64,000 nt of DNA from Eurosta solidaginis (taxonomy: Eukaryota > Arthropoda > Insecta > Diptera > Tephritidae). Under the pieces are notes generated by a model. The model made no database searches. It saw only the letters and a list, made by a program, of their open reading frames with translations, and was not told the DNA's origin. The DNA lies in the NCBI RefSeq assembly GCF_040869045.1, contig NC_090321.1, positions 179,647,596-179,711,595 of the forward strand. The letters are read 5' to 3'. Made by a program: the position numbers and the translations under genes. Shown here piece by piece: positions 22,948 to 34,310 of the stretch (the first letter of the stretch is position 1; each line of letters begins with the position of its first letter).

Positions 22948-23624
22948 GATAAAATACGGCACCTTCCAACTCATACGGTTGATCCTGATTAACATAAGGC
23001 GGTCCTAATCTTAGTCCACACTAATTCGGGAAGTAGTATAGCGTGGTCGCGCCCGGAGAACGCTGTTATCAATAACTACTGCCTAAAATAAGCAGTATGC
23101 CATCTGGTATAATTCTGGCGATAAGCTAACTAGCGCATTGATTGGTATGACCCTGAAGCATATACTGACTAGTATGTCATCTGGTTCGATTCTGATGCAG
23201 AGACTGACAATTGAGATTTCGTAGGACATCGCCGTGTTAAAAATACTAGTTGCTAATATGGACAAAATACAGAACTCTAACTAGTTGTGATTTTTAGCAC
23301 GCTTTTATTAGCTTGGCCTGTATGTAACGGAATTTTTGAGCTTAATTTTCACCGGTTTCTAGAAGTCTGATTAATTTGATACTTTGCATACGTATCAAGG
23401 CTCGATGACAATGCAATAATGTGATGGTGGGGTGACATAAGGTTTAACGGATATAAGGTCAATTAAACTCGTGACCACCCCAAATGGCCATAGATTTGAA
23501 ACCTTGCACATAATGCGAAAAACGCATTCATTTATTAATGATAGAAGTGGATGCATGGCACATCTACGAAAGAGCACACTGGAGCCCTTTTTAACACGCT
23601 TTTATTAACTTGGCTGGTATCTAT
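22948..23624. other. Non-coding stretch with a dispersed repeat at 23290-23440
   Basis: The phrase CACGCTTTTATTAGCTTGGC at 23290 recurs at 23592. At 23401 CGATGACAATGCAATAAT matches the sequence directly upstream of the 117-bp satellite (61635). No gene was seen. Confidence 0.5.
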
Positions 23625-24490
23625 CTATGTATCTGTGTATCCATGTATGTATGTAGCGGAATCTGAAGTGGAGCCGAGAGCCCCGGTAATACAGAGCTCC
23701 GAACTCCGTTGCACCTTTTGAAGCATTTTAAGGTAGGTACTTTTAGCTAGTGCAGGCCACCAGACGAAGGCACCATAAAGAAGATTCGGGCGCACAATGG
23801 CTGTGTAAATACAGTAGGTCACCTTAGGGGAGAATCCCCAGGAGGTGCCAATTGCCCTCTTGCAGGTGAACAGCTCTGCTGCTGCCTTCTTGGATTGATC
23901 CACTATATGGTCACTCCATAATAGCTTCCTATCCAGAATGACTCCCAAATACTTGACTTGATCGTTAAACGCTAAGAACGTACCCCCCAATTCTTGGCGG
24001 TGTAAGATTTGGTACTTTGTACCTCCTCGAGAAGAGAACAAGCTCGGTTTTATCCGGGTTGTCTTCCAAACCTGTGGCGGGTTGTACTCCTGGAGCAGCT
24101 CCAGGATGTCAGCTGGGTCCGTTGGTGTTACTGGAACCCAGGCTCTAGCCCTTGGTCGTGAGGGGATATCACGCGCCTCCACTACCTTGAGGCGCGTGCC
24201 CTGATATACCACCCCTATCAGCGTAACGGCGGCCCTATAGAGGTTTACCGACCTGACGTCGTCACAGGCAATTAGCTTGACATTTCCCTGGAACCACCCT
24301 GCATCGGTGTAAGATGGCGGTGGACCAGGGTTGCCTTTTTAGCCTTAACGGCCACCGTAGCGAGCGCGGCCTCGATCCACTTCCACTGTTGTTTCGGGAT
24401 CCTGCCATATTCGCTGCTCTCGTCTATAATGCCAATGATCTGCCGACCCTTGGCAATTTCGGCGAAAGACCGCGTCCAGCCTCCCTGCGG
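23625..24490 (-). pseudogene. Chimeric I/R1-type LINE relic (ORF1 joined to RT thumb)
   Basis: From 24490 downward: an ORF1-like block (GGWTRSFAEIAKGRQIIGI, also present on the plus strand at 45950), then in one 195-codon frame (24212-23625) ORF1 sequence (PTDPADILELLQEYNP) that passes straight into an RT thumb region (VKYLGVILDRKLLWSDHI, YTAIVRPNLLYGAFVWWPAL). The RT palm is absent, so a large deletion happened to join the pieces in frame. LYGAFVWWP resembles I/R1-type LINEs; the clade is uncertain. Confidence 0.7.
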
Positions 24491-24496
24491 CTTAGT

Positions 24497-24893
24497 TATA
24501 TAACAGTAGCAGAAGGTCAAACAATCGTTTATAGTTAATCACCTCAAAATGAAATTATAATAAAATTTAAGTTATTAACAGAATAATTTAATTCACAGTA
24601 AAAAGCGTGGGGTGCTTGATATTGAATGTTACAATCATTATATTGGCAGCTATCTGAGAGGAAAGATATGAAATGTAGTCAAATGCACCCCACGCTTTTT
24701 AATCTGAATTTAATTATTCTGTTAATAACTTAAGTTTTATTATAATTTCATTTTGAGGTGATTAACTATAAACGATTGTTTGGCCTTCTACTACTGTTAT
24801 ATAAACTCTTTTTAATTGAAAATTATTTTCTATTTCTTAGTTCGGTTTGCTATAAAAGCGTGTTTTTTAGTTTTTTAAACTATTATTTATTAG
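24497..24893. mobile_element. Fold-back element, copy 1 (left arm truncated)
   Basis: Arms starting GTTATATAACAGTAGCAGAA run to GTGGGGTGC at the left and mirror from GCACCCCACGC to CTACTGTTATATAAAC at the right, around a ~70-bp loop. The right arm continues to about 24893 (AGCGTGTTTTTTAG) but the left arm stops where the LINE relic begins. The complete sibling is at 45345-45838. Confidence 0.85.
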
Positions 24894-25109
24894 CAAACTA
24901 GTATTATTCTAGTATACAACTATGTAGTTGGTTCGACTGCGGGGTTATAACTAACATTTTTATAGTTTGAATAATTTCTTAGATTCGTATTGAAATGGCA
25001 CTTGCGGAAATGGTACTTGTAATTCTGTGACAGCAGGAAATATAATTTTAAGTTAAAGCGTGTTCATTTGTATTAGCAATTATATTTATGTATATAGCTC
25101 TGAAATACA
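24894..25109. other. Non-coding spacer
   Basis: AT-rich; nothing recognised. Confidence 0.4.
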
Positions 25110-25665
25110 GCGAAGATTCACTCATGCCAATAAATGCTACTTTGGACTAGGTAGGCAATTGAAAAGTAAAGTCCTCTCTCGGCAAACGAAAATCATACTC
25201 TACAAGTCACTTATCGTACCCGTCCTGCTATAAGGGGCAGAAGCATGGACCATTACAACAGCAGATGAAGCGGCTGTGGAAGTGTTCGAGAGAAAAGTTC
25301 TTCGAAAGATTTATGGACCTCTACGCGTTGGCGATGGCGAGTACCGAAGAATATTTAACGATGAGCTGTACGAGCTCTATGCAGACATCAACATAGTCCA
25401 GCGAATTAAAACGCAGCGGCTGCGCTGGCTAGGTCATGTTATGCGAATGAAAGTTGACGCTCCGGCCAAGAAAGTATTTCTATCGGAACCTGCCTATGGA
25501 AGCAGAGGTAGAGGGGGCCCCCACTCCGTTGGAAGGACCAGGTGGAAAACGATTTAACAATTTGCGCCGGTTGGCAGAGATAAGGAGCGACTGGCGCCCC
25601 TTGTTGGACGGCCATAACCGTTTAAACGGTTAAGGACCAATTAAGTATGTAAAGTAAGTAAGTAA
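25110..25665 (+). pseudogene. RTE-type LINE 3' end
   Basis: Reads RCYFGLGRQLKSKVLSR, then after a TAA EVFERKVLRKIYGPLRVG, ELYELYADINIVQRIK, RLRWLGHVMRM: the C-terminal block of RTE-type reverse transcriptases. It ends in a short 3' UTR with AGTAAGTAAG. One in-frame stop (near 25231) and a terminal stop replacing the expected continuation mark it as dead. A shorter copy is at 56165-56345. Confidence 0.75.
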
Positions 25666-26637
25666 GATATATGTCGATCTATCCTAATAGAAAGGTCGTA
25701 GCTTAAAATTTTAGTTAAGAGAAACGTATCTCAGACATTAATAAAGTCGTAATAAAGTCGTACAACAGAAGTCCGTTTAAAAAAGTTGTAATTGTAAAAC
25801 TTATTTCTTTTTTATAAAAGTGTCGAAATTAACTTAATTTATTTCCTACTCACAATTCGCGAAAGTCATAAATTGGGAAACCGGAATAGGGACTCATGCG
25901 TCTTTGAAATTTTCCTCAGATAATATTGTTTTTCAATATATTTTGTTGTTTCTCTGAGATATCTACATATATATTTACAAATTATACACTATTGGAAGCG
26001 AAAAATTGGCATTTTCCAATGACATAAAAATTTTGTTCGTACCCCAAACAAAAATAAAATTATGGGCCAATATATGAATCAACCTATGAAAGCGGGATTT
26101 TTGGCCTCTTACTCCAGAGTTTAAAGGTATATTGGAAATTCTAAGTACGTAGCGCTTAAGTGCTCGACTAGACCTACAAACTGCGGTACATATTGCCAAT
26201 AATATATTTTCACTGTCAAACAATTCAATTGATGTTACATGATGATGCACCAAAATGCAGTTTTCTCAAAAAGCGCCTACCACTAACAATAGATTTGTTT
26301 GCCTGAAAGTGATTTCAAGAGTTCATTCAGCCCCAGGCTTCACAGTAGGAGATAGCGTCCCATCCAGTGAGCATAATTTGTATGTCATATATTGTGCCAA
26401 ACCGTTTCCAATTCGCACAAAAATATAAGAAAAGATCTATATGCAAAGTAGAGCTCTACCAACACTATTGACTCTGTTGACGAAAGGGTCTCTATATTTC
26501 AAAAATGGCGAAATCCACCACATCTCCGGCTTCGAAATCACTCTGCGGCAGGAAGGGGCGGTGTATATAGTCATCCTAAAGAAGATTCTGGTCTGAAAGC
26601 ATGATATAAACGTTTTTGGTAAAAGTCTGGAACAGGG
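25666..26637. other. Non-coding stretch
   Basis: No gene or repeat was identified; the open frame of 92 codons on the minus strand (26253-25975) has no recognisable features. Confidence 0.45.
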
Positions 26638-27085
26638 GTAGACTGCTAATACGCATCTAAATATCTAGAGATGTGTCAAAAGACGCCTATTGACTTCGAC
26701 AACAATAATCCGAAGGCGGAAAATTAAAATTATATCTCTATCCGGAGATATTTTCAGTTGAAGTTGTCAATTGTCATGTGGTTGTTGTAATGTTGTTGTT
26801 CACTGAAAAAAATTTTGTGCACAAAGGGATTTTGCACGCATTTAATTTTGAGCCCACCCCATTGGTGGACCGGCCAGGGCCGAAGGCCGCGAACGCAGAC
26901 AGGTGTTCTGCGCAAAAATACTACGGAACCCACCCCCGGTTACGGAGGGACCCGGGGTCATTTTTCGTTAATATCTTTTGAACGAGTTAAATTTTTCATT
27001 TTCCGCCTTCGGATTATTGTTGTCGAGATCAATACGCGTCTTTTGACATCTCTCTCGATATTACGCTCTAGACTATTACGCTTTT
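26638..27085. mobile_element. Fold-back element with AATCCGAAGGCGGAAA arms, copy 1
   Basis: The left arm has GACTGCTAATACGC ... GACAACAATAATCCGAAGG (26641-26720); the right arm is its inverse, CCGCCTTCGGATTATTGTTG ... ATACGCGTCTTTTGAC (27000-27080). The middle is GC-rich with the palindrome GGCCGAAGGCCGCG. The related copy lies at 44010-44600. Confidence 0.75.
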
Positions 27086-27406
27086 TTTTTTTATCAAAGT
27101 AGTGGTAGTAGAAAGTAGTAATGGGTAGCTTTTATATACGAGAACGCGAAATTGCAATATATTGGGGAATTGAAAGAAAAATGTGCATATCTATACTGCC
27201 TTTCCATTCACATTTCACATTACAATGTGTTTTTATTTTCCTGCTTAAGAGGTGCTGTTTGCATGTGTTAACGAGTGTTTTACTTGAACCTTTGTCAGAT
27301 GAAGAATTCGAGAAATAACATAATTTTTCTTCGAAATATAAAATTCTTACTTCTACTTTCATGTGCATCTCTATCGAATTCATCATCTCAACAAAAACAC
27401 CGATAG

Positions 27407-27631
27407 AATAAATTTCTGGATTCATTCTGTGATTATTAAGCTTTTACCCTGTTGCATACTTACCGTTATAAGTTTCATATTAGTACGAGTGCTATGCGAA
27501 GCATCTAAACGTAAGCAAAAACTGAAGGAATACAGTAATCCAGTTAAAGCGGGTAACGGCAGTAATTGTGGTGGTAGCGGCGGCAGCTTTGGCGCTGAGG
27601 CAGCATTCACAGAACAGCGGCATCCGCAACG
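27407..27631 (+). CDS. Neuropeptide GPCR, exon with TM5 and ICL3
   Basis: Starts after CCGATAG; the first base completes the Arg codon begun at 16723-16724. It reads INFWIHSVIIKLLPCCILTV, then ISFILVRVLCEASKRKQKLK: a TM5 with the NFWxxSVxIKxxPC pattern characteristic of insect myosuppressin/FMRFamide-type receptors, then a basic third intracellular loop with a Gly/Ser-rich stretch (GNGSNCGGSGGSFG). It ends in phase 2 (CG) at a GTGCGT donor (27632); joined to 28755 this gives Arg and an open frame. The Gly/Ser insert in ICL3 is probably lineage-specific. An upstream in-frame extension to 27351 exists but the phase argues for the acceptor given. Confidence 0.87.
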
Positions 27632-28754
27632 GTGCGTATTAAGTCAAATATTTGTGATTTACATTATTTTTTTTTTTCTACTAACATGCATAAATATGAT
27701 TTGAACTGATATATTACAGGTATTGACAAACGAAAAATTAGTTTTTTTTTTACGAATTCACTGTGCGGGAAATAATTGATGCTCTTTTTCTGGGTTATAC
27801 CAAAAAAAAAAACAAATATATAATAAATAGAAAAATTCAACAAATTCATAAACTCAATAACAAGTTTGATATGACAGCTGTCAAATTAACTGACAGGGTG
27901 TTGAATATGGCGCTTGGAGTCGCTTTGGCAGCGTTTTCTCAGCTTATTTTAGAGTAAGATTGAGTAGAACACATCTATGTATATGAAAAAGTGCTTATGT
28001 GACGGGGCTTTTATGCATTATGAGTAGATTGCACGTATTTTTATGGAGAACGGTAGATAGAGTGACACTGGCGCCATCTGATATGGAAAAGTAGCCAACT
28101 CCCAGCTTTTGTTGCAAGCAAAGCATAGAAAGAAGAATTTGACATTTGCTTTGGCTAAGGGTGTTGGCACACTTTACAAGTGAAATTATTTTTCCCTCTC
28201 TTTGGTAACTTTTCTGACATTTTTCGCAATTAAAAACTGCAATATACCAAATCAATAGGAAACAAAATACGTTGGCAAATACAGTTCTTGTACAGTGAGA
28301 ATGTTTATATGAAAATTTTGTTTCTTCGTATTTATAAACACAACATCTTCGTTGATTGTGGCAATGTTACTGGAAAGCACAAGCTTGTGTTGAACACAGC
28401 TATATGACAAATTTCATTGTGCCGCAGCCTTAAGATTTAGTAAAACGCATCTATATGAAAAACTGCGTATGTGTATACAGAGTAACAATTCCCCACCAAT
28501 GTATTAAGTCGCTGTCAGATAGAATAAAATAAACAGCAACTGATAAACGGAAAGATATTTCTTATAATTACATATTTCAACATATTTCAATGCAATTTTT
28601 GGCGCTTCATTGAGGTATAGCTTTGCGTTCCTCGCTTTGAAGCTCTCAATTGTCAAAGTTAAAGTGTGATGTAATCAAATTTTTCATTTACACTACTTTT
28701 TCCACAGTAAAATTTTCTAAATTTTAAAAATTGTTTCGTTTTTCTCTCCCACAG
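27632..28754 (+). other. GPCR intron
   Basis: GTGCGT donor and TTTTTCTCTCCCACAG acceptor (ends 28754). No repeat element was recognised. The short open frames inside (27763-27957 plus, 28255-27995 minus) have no identifiable content. Confidence 0.75.
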
Positions 28755-29076
28755 ACCACCAAAATGCGACCGGCGCACAGATCGTACGACAATGCTATTG
28801 GTAGCCGTTCTCTTACTGTTCCTCGTCACCGAATTCCCTCAAGGTATACTAGGCTTGCTGTCGGGTGTTATGGAAAAATGTTTCTTTTTTGTATGTTATC
28901 CGCCATTTGGAGAATTGATGGATCTTTTAGCGCTAATAAATGCTGCTGTGGGCTTCGTTCTTTACGGTTTAATGTCAAAACAATTCCGTACAACATTCAA
29001 ATCGCTATTTTTCAAAAAGAATTTTGGTAGTATGGAAATGACACGATTGACGCGCGTTACCACGACGTGTGTTTGA
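28755..29076 (+). CDS. Neuropeptide GPCR, terminal exon with TM6, TM7 and C-tail
   Basis: Reads PPKCDRRTDRTTMLLVAVLL. TM6 carries LLLFLVTEFPQGILGLLSG, whose TEFPQG word is a hallmark of the myosuppressin/FMRFamide/sex-peptide receptor family. ECL3 contains Cys residues, and TM7 has ELMDLLALINAAVGFVLYGL (NxxxxxxLY in place of NPxxY). Helix 8 is SKQFRTTFKSLFF. The tail is short (GSMEMTRLTRVTTTCV) with TGA at 29074-29076. The product would be a Gi/Go-type peptide receptor in neuron or muscle plasma membrane by family knowledge; the ligand cannot be told from this part. The exon is intact and constrained-looking, unlike everything around it. A +1-frame open stretch over the same bases is a shadow. 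A possible poly-A signal (AATAAA) is at about 29546. Confidence 0.93.
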
Positions 29077-30039
29077 CTCCGATGTAGAGGGTCGCCACAA
29101 TTGCTTTAGGCGCTTCTTATGTTGGAATCGTTGGTAACGGTGTAGAAGTTGCGTAGAATGCTGAGACGCTATTCATGCTAGTTAGTTGTATAATTACTAC
29201 TAAAGCAAGCTGTGGACTCTGCTGCGACAACTCCATTTGACTAAATAATAATTGAAAAACATCAAATATGGGCGAAATCGTTATTTATTTTATGTTCGAA
29301 ATCGAATTTATATATATGTACATACATTACTTTATTTTTGGCATCGAGTTAGGGAAAGCATATTTTGTTATTGTAGTGCGCTTAGCTGTAAATATTGGAA
29401 GGTGACTCTTGGGAAAACAGTATATTAGGTTATATGGACTTTGGAGGAGATATGTATGTAAGTCACAGTTTCCTTCAAGCATGAATATCCTTTATTATAA
29501 ATTGTACTAATTTGAAGTTTTTTAACTTACTATACCACCTTTTCGAAATAAAGCTATGTAGGTTGTTCGTTTAGTTCTTTCTCTTTTTGATGTGAGTGTA
29601 ATCAATTGGCCTGTTTTTTCTTTAGGCAGTCAATCGGGTACTGCCTGAATTGCTTTATACTCCAGTTACTCGTTGTTTGCCTTATGCGTGCTTTGGTGAC
29701 CTCTCAAAAACCTCTGGACCATAAACTGCTGCTGTAATACTCTGCAAAAAGGTCTTCCTGATCATTTCTCCCATGTCTCCCAAGATTTTTTGCTCCCTAA
29801 TGCATTCGCTTTCTCCTCTTAAGACTTCTGCTTGGCCTTCTGACACAATGAATATTCCTATCATGGGAATGATTTGATCTGACCACATTGCATCTTCTAG
29901 GTCATCCCACCCCATTCAGTGATGCGACTGCGATCACATCCCTCTAATGCAACAGCTATAACTAACGTCCACAAGATAGGAGATAAAAGTTTAGGCTTAC
30001 TGTTCGGATGGCGGTCGCTGTGCTCACCCACCACACCAA
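29077..30039. other. GPCR 3' flank / UTR, no further gene seen
   Basis: Contains the candidate AATAAA near 29546. A 77-codon minus frame (29915-29682) beginning MGWDDLEDAMWSDQ is not recognised. Confidence 0.5.
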
Positions 30040-30226
30040 GGTTTTGGAATAAAATTGTGCAGTAGTTTGGCAAACACTTCGAGTTTATTTCTGCCATGAA
30101 AAGTTTCGGCATAAAACATTCCGCCAATTTGTAGGAACAAATAAAAGGTACCACAACGCAAACTGGAAGAGAAGATCTACCTCAATCTCTCCAGAAGTAT
30201 ATCGCGCCTTGTATTTTTTTTAGTGG
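30040..30226 (+). mobile_element. 5'-truncated copy of tRNA-derived SINE
   Basis: Matches the 3' two-thirds of the SINE at 47413-47752 (TTTCTGCCATGAAAAG, CGCCAATTTGTAGGAA, TGGAAGAGAAG, ATCGCGCCTTGTATTTTT) with many changes. The tRNA-like head is missing. Confidence 0.7.
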
Positions 30227-30484
30227 TTCGATACGACGAGCATAGTTGCTAGTACTTCCCTGGTTTTGGTATACAAACGGCCTGAAGCTCAATTCATCTA
30301 TGCTACCCAGCCGCAGCTTTATATATGTAAGTTAGAAAGGACCAGGGTATAGAGTTTATTCCCTGCTCTAACGGACAAGAAGCGTAACACTGGATAAAGT
30401 ACGATGCACTTTGCCGGTAGGCTTTTTTTCCTACCACTAAGGAATGACAAATTACCTATTTACTGTCAGTTTAAGGAGAGAGTT

Positions 30485-30740
30485 GTAAGTAACCTCTCGC
30501 GGCTGCCGATTCAAAATTTTATAAAAAACGCCCTAATTTAGAATTTGTTTCAAAAAAGCCTTATCTGAGCATAAAATCAACATATTTTGACTGAAGATGG
30601 GGCGTGTTTGAAGCAAATCCTAAGATAGGACATTTACCGACTAAATTCTGCGATAGGGCGTTTTTCAAAAGTTTTCTGAGATAAGGCATTTTTAAAACGG
30701 CAGCTGATATAAAGTAATATTTCATTCAGCAGCCGGTTTG
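30485..30740. mobile_element. MITE with CGGCTGCC termini, copy 1
   Basis: Inverted ends: CGCGGCTGCCGATTC at the left and ACGGCAGCTGATATA near 30700 at the right; inside it has words of the type AACGCCCTA and GATAGGGCGTTTTT. Relatives are at 36062-36275 and 43009-44995. Confidence 0.6.
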
Positions 30741-31084
30741 TGAGATCTGTTAGGAGACTGTTTTGAGTCCCACTGCAGTCGGAAGACAATGGTTTTTCTC
30801 ACATGTTTGGCTCCACATAAACCTACGCATATTGAAGACAACTTTTGAGCAGACACATTATCTAGGAAAGAGACGGCCTCTCACATTCTTCCCGATAGTA
30901 ATTTGATCTATTTACCTGTATTGCTTTTTTATCTCCGGGCACGAGTGCTATAAATAGAAAAGAGATTCCTGCAGCTATTTGCAACAGGTCTTACATAAAC
31001 TTATTCATGCTGAAAGTAACTGTAATATGTATGATTAGGGTCGTTACAAGGTATATGGTGAATTGTAATTTTTGTTCTTATCTT
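30741..31084. other. Non-coding spacer
   Basis: Nothing recognised. Confidence 0.4.
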
Positions 31085-31615
31085 TCGAGGCACCCTCCTA
31101 AAATATGCCAATAGATCAGAAAATGATTATAGCAAAGTTTCAGGCCAATCCGATAATGTTAACACGTGCCTCTTTGAGGTCAAAGTTAGGAAAAAAGCGA
31201 TTTTTCAGTAAAAGTGAAACCATTTATGCCAGGAACTTGACTCGTATACCATTGAATATTGTAATATCCATAGACGTTTGCATGGGAATTCAAAATTAGG
31301 GATATCCACTATGACCTGATCTGATAAATGCTAAATACAGCTAAAAATAACCGTTTTATAAAAATATTATTATTATCAAAATCAATACAAATAAAATTAC
31401 CTATCGAATGGTGTACGAGCCAAGTTCCTGGTTTCACTTTTACTGACGAAACACCAAAAATTGTTTCTGAAAAATCGCTGTTTTTCCTAACTTTGACCTC
31501 AATGAGGCACGTGCTAACATTCTCGGATTGGCCTGAAACTTTGTATGTATCATTTTCCAATCTATTGGCATATTTTATGCGGGTGCCCCAGCGGAAAATC
31601 TAAAATTGATTTCTT
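31085..31615. mobile_element. Fold-back element with ~170-bp arms
   Basis: The left arm (31104-31255) has ATATGCCAATAGAT, AAAGTTTCAGGCCAATCCGA and GAGGTCAAAGTTAGGAAAAA. The right arm (31410-31590) is its inverse (TTTTTCCTAACTTTGACCTC, TCGGATTGGCCTGAAACTTT, ATCTATTGGCATAT). Short frames on the two strands here are the arms themselves. No coding. Confidence 0.85.
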
Positions 31616-33229
31616 GTGGCCACCCTAATGTATGATTGTAATCACGAAGAGTTTCAAACTTAACTTGAAGACTGCTAACGGAGTTTGCGCTTAGTTGAAG
31701 GTAAGATAGAAGCTGTTATTATTTCCAGATAATAATAAATAACAAAATATTGTTTTAAGCTTTTTTTATTGCCTGCCAAATTAAAAATAATAAATAATTT
31801 AAATTAAGTCTAAAATTTAGCAAAACTTCGTTGATTGAAATATCTAAAAAAAAATCAGAAACCGAAAAGTAATTAACTTAATTTGAACTTTTGATATATT
31901 CGCACATAAGATACAACACTAACAATGTAATACATAAATAAAAATAAAAAATTGTGAATTCGTTTCGTTAGTCATAGTTAAATAAATTGTGAAAATGTAA
32001 GATTAATTAATACAAGTGCCATTTATTCCTAGAAACCAATAAGATAACTTACAAATAATTATTTATAATTATAATTATTAGTATGGAAATTTGTGTTATT
32101 TTAAATGTGTGTTGTATATATGTATGTATGTAAAAGTATTGTTGTGTATATATTTATTGATAAATAAATAAAATGTACATATATCAAAGCGGATTTAAAT
32201 TAAGTCAATAGAATTAGGCTACTCTTTATTTAGCTATAAAGAATTAGTTGCTGTTTTTATATAAGCGATATTAGTTAGTGTTTAAATGTTAAATAAATAA
32301 ATTAATTAATTAATTAAACTAATGTATTCTTAAATATTCAAAAAACACTTTGCTTAAAATGATAATATTAGAGTCACTAAATAAGCAAACAAAATAAGTA
32401 CAAAAATAGTTTAAAATAATTTAAACTGCTCCAATTAATAGGATTAATTTGGAAAAAGCTTAATTTTTAACAAATTTTACAATCAATGAAAAATTTACGG
32501 AGGGCAGTTTTACCCATCTACAGTTGGTGTCTTATCTACTACATATTACCTATGGAAGTTCCCGCTTTTCTATGCTTATTGAGTACAGAAGATCAGATGT
32601 TTTGTTTTCAATTATCGATTTCACTGGGAGCTGATTACCCTATGTTTGTGAAAATGAAATGTCAAATGAAGCTATCTGAAGGATCCATGGCGTAACGATA
32701 CAAGGTCGCAACATAAATAAAAGTTCCATGTACTTTGTTTTTGTAAATTCGATGGACAAATGTTTAAATCGTTCTGCGAAGGAAGTTGATGTAACAAATC
32801 AAATAAAAAAGGTTTATAATCAGCTGTCCCGTGCTTCCACCATGTATTGTTCTGCCATGGAAGGATCTCTACCCTCCAACTGATATCTTACTTAATTTGA
32901 GATGGTGAAAAAACAGCCCTTAAAGACTAGACTTCTGCTTTTTTGGCTCCTTACACATATTTTTACTCACCTTTTTTATGCACCTATTTCTGTTTTGGTT
33001 TCAGAAGATTACGACTGAAGTTTATAAAATTTGCAAAAAAGTATATGAAATAAAAAATTTTTCCGCATTGCGACGTTTCATACGGAAATGCAATTGGCAG
33101 CAAGCACTTTTGGCTCTGTGGTATCGACTACGCCTTGAGCTACATACGTCATTTTGCTGTACAACCCCATTAAGATGATTCACCTGAGGTATGTCCTTGA
33201 ATCAGGAACCCATTGTAATAGTATTTTTT
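31616..33229. other. AT-rich non-coding stretch
   Basis: Very AT-rich. Short frames at 32486-32695 and 32978-33178 are not recognised. Confidence 0.5.
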
Positions 33230-33239
33230 TTTTTTTGTT

Positions 33240-34310
33240 TTGACTCAAAAAGTTGGCCTAGGTAAAAGTTTATAGCATCCCGGGGATCCCCATGGCGTTT
33301 TCATGACGAATCATACATCCTTTTTTTCGGACTTTGTTAAAAAAGTCCACAAAAATAGTTAAATCCGAACTTATATTTTTGAGGACGACTAAAAGTCCGG
33401 CCCTATAACCATGGAACGGCTCATCCAAATGAAACAAATTTTTTAGCAATCGATTTTCCTAAATATCTGGATTTAAAACCTGTAGGAACACTTAAAAAAT
33501 TTTTTTTACTAATAGTAAAAATATAAAACCTTTACCAATTCCAATATTGTGACGAATATTAGCAACACTAAGAGATAATATCATCTCTAAGCTGATACTA
33601 AGCAGTCACTTGTATCTACATAAACAAATCAATCATTATGTCTACACATATGTACATACAGCAGCGGAGGGATACTCAAAAAAGTATGCAATCATCAGCA
33701 AAGTAGTTCTCACACATACACATGCATATTTCTGAGATACCCACAAAAGTGTGCAATCTTCAGCGAACTAGTAAATTCTAGAAGGAGAAACGCCTAGAAA
33801 TATGTGAACGAGGAAACCGAAGAGTATAAAAGCAGCACCAGCTGAGGCTTTGATTTGAACAAGCTATTGGTTGTGAAGTATCAGTGTTATTGTGAGGTAC
33901 TTTAATAGAGGCTATTTTGTATTATTGAATATTAGAGTTATTTAGCGATACGAACGTTAGTAGAAGGTGTAAAATAAGCGGAGTTTCCCCTAAATTCGTT
34001 ACAATATGTACTTATGCTTTCCCATAGTTAATTTGCACATGTTTTTTTAGCCATACAGCTTAGTCCAATTGAATATTGCATCAAAATTGGATACATCACT
34101 TTCTGTTGAGATCAGAAAGATTCCGTATGAAAACAAACTCGTTTCATTTGGATGAGTCGTTTCATAGTTATAGGACCGGACTTTTATTCCGTCCTTAAAA
34201 AATAAAAGTCCAGATTTTAATAATTCCTTCCGACCTAAAAAGTAAAAATCCGGAAATATTTTTTTCTGAAGGACTTTTGAATGACATTTTGGTTGCCTGC
34301 TTTAAATTGT
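33240..34310. mobile_element. Fold-back MITE interrupted by a solo LTR
   Basis: The left arm around 33375-33435 (AAAAGTCCGGCCCTATAACC, CTCATCCAAATGAAAC) is mirrored at 34140-34200 (GTTTCATTTGGATGAG, GTTATAGGACCGGACTTTT). Outer parts with AAAGTCC words continue to about 33300 and 34280. The solo LTR splits it. Confidence 0.75.
33548..34003 (+). mobile_element. Solo LTR, 456 bp, TSD ATAT
   Basis: Begins TGTGACGAATATTAG and ends AAATTCGTTACA, with short inverted termini (TGTRACGAAT). Flanked by ATAT at 33544-33547 and 34004-34007. It has a promoter-like TATA box (GAGTATAAAAGCAGC at about 33820-33835) and a GC-neutral leader. No matching second LTR or internal coding is nearby, so recombination between LTRs most likely removed the body. 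Orientation is inferred from the TATA box. Confidence 0.8.

Larger units (their letters stand above)
16725..27406 (+). other. 10.7-kb GPCR intron filled with mobile elements
   Basis: Starts GTGAGT and ends in an AG at 27405-27406 (CCGATAG). It contains, in order: short tandem repeats, a LINE relic, a Gypsy element with a nested hAT MITE, a chimeric LINE, a fold-back, an RTE fragment and a second fold-back. Phase 2/2 agreement of the flanking exons supports the intron. Confidence 0.7.

Noticed and set aside
28731..29030. 99-codon frame overlapping the GPCR terminal exon
   Set aside because: It runs across the acceptor and in another phase; the frame with TM6/TM7 and splice agreement is the real one.
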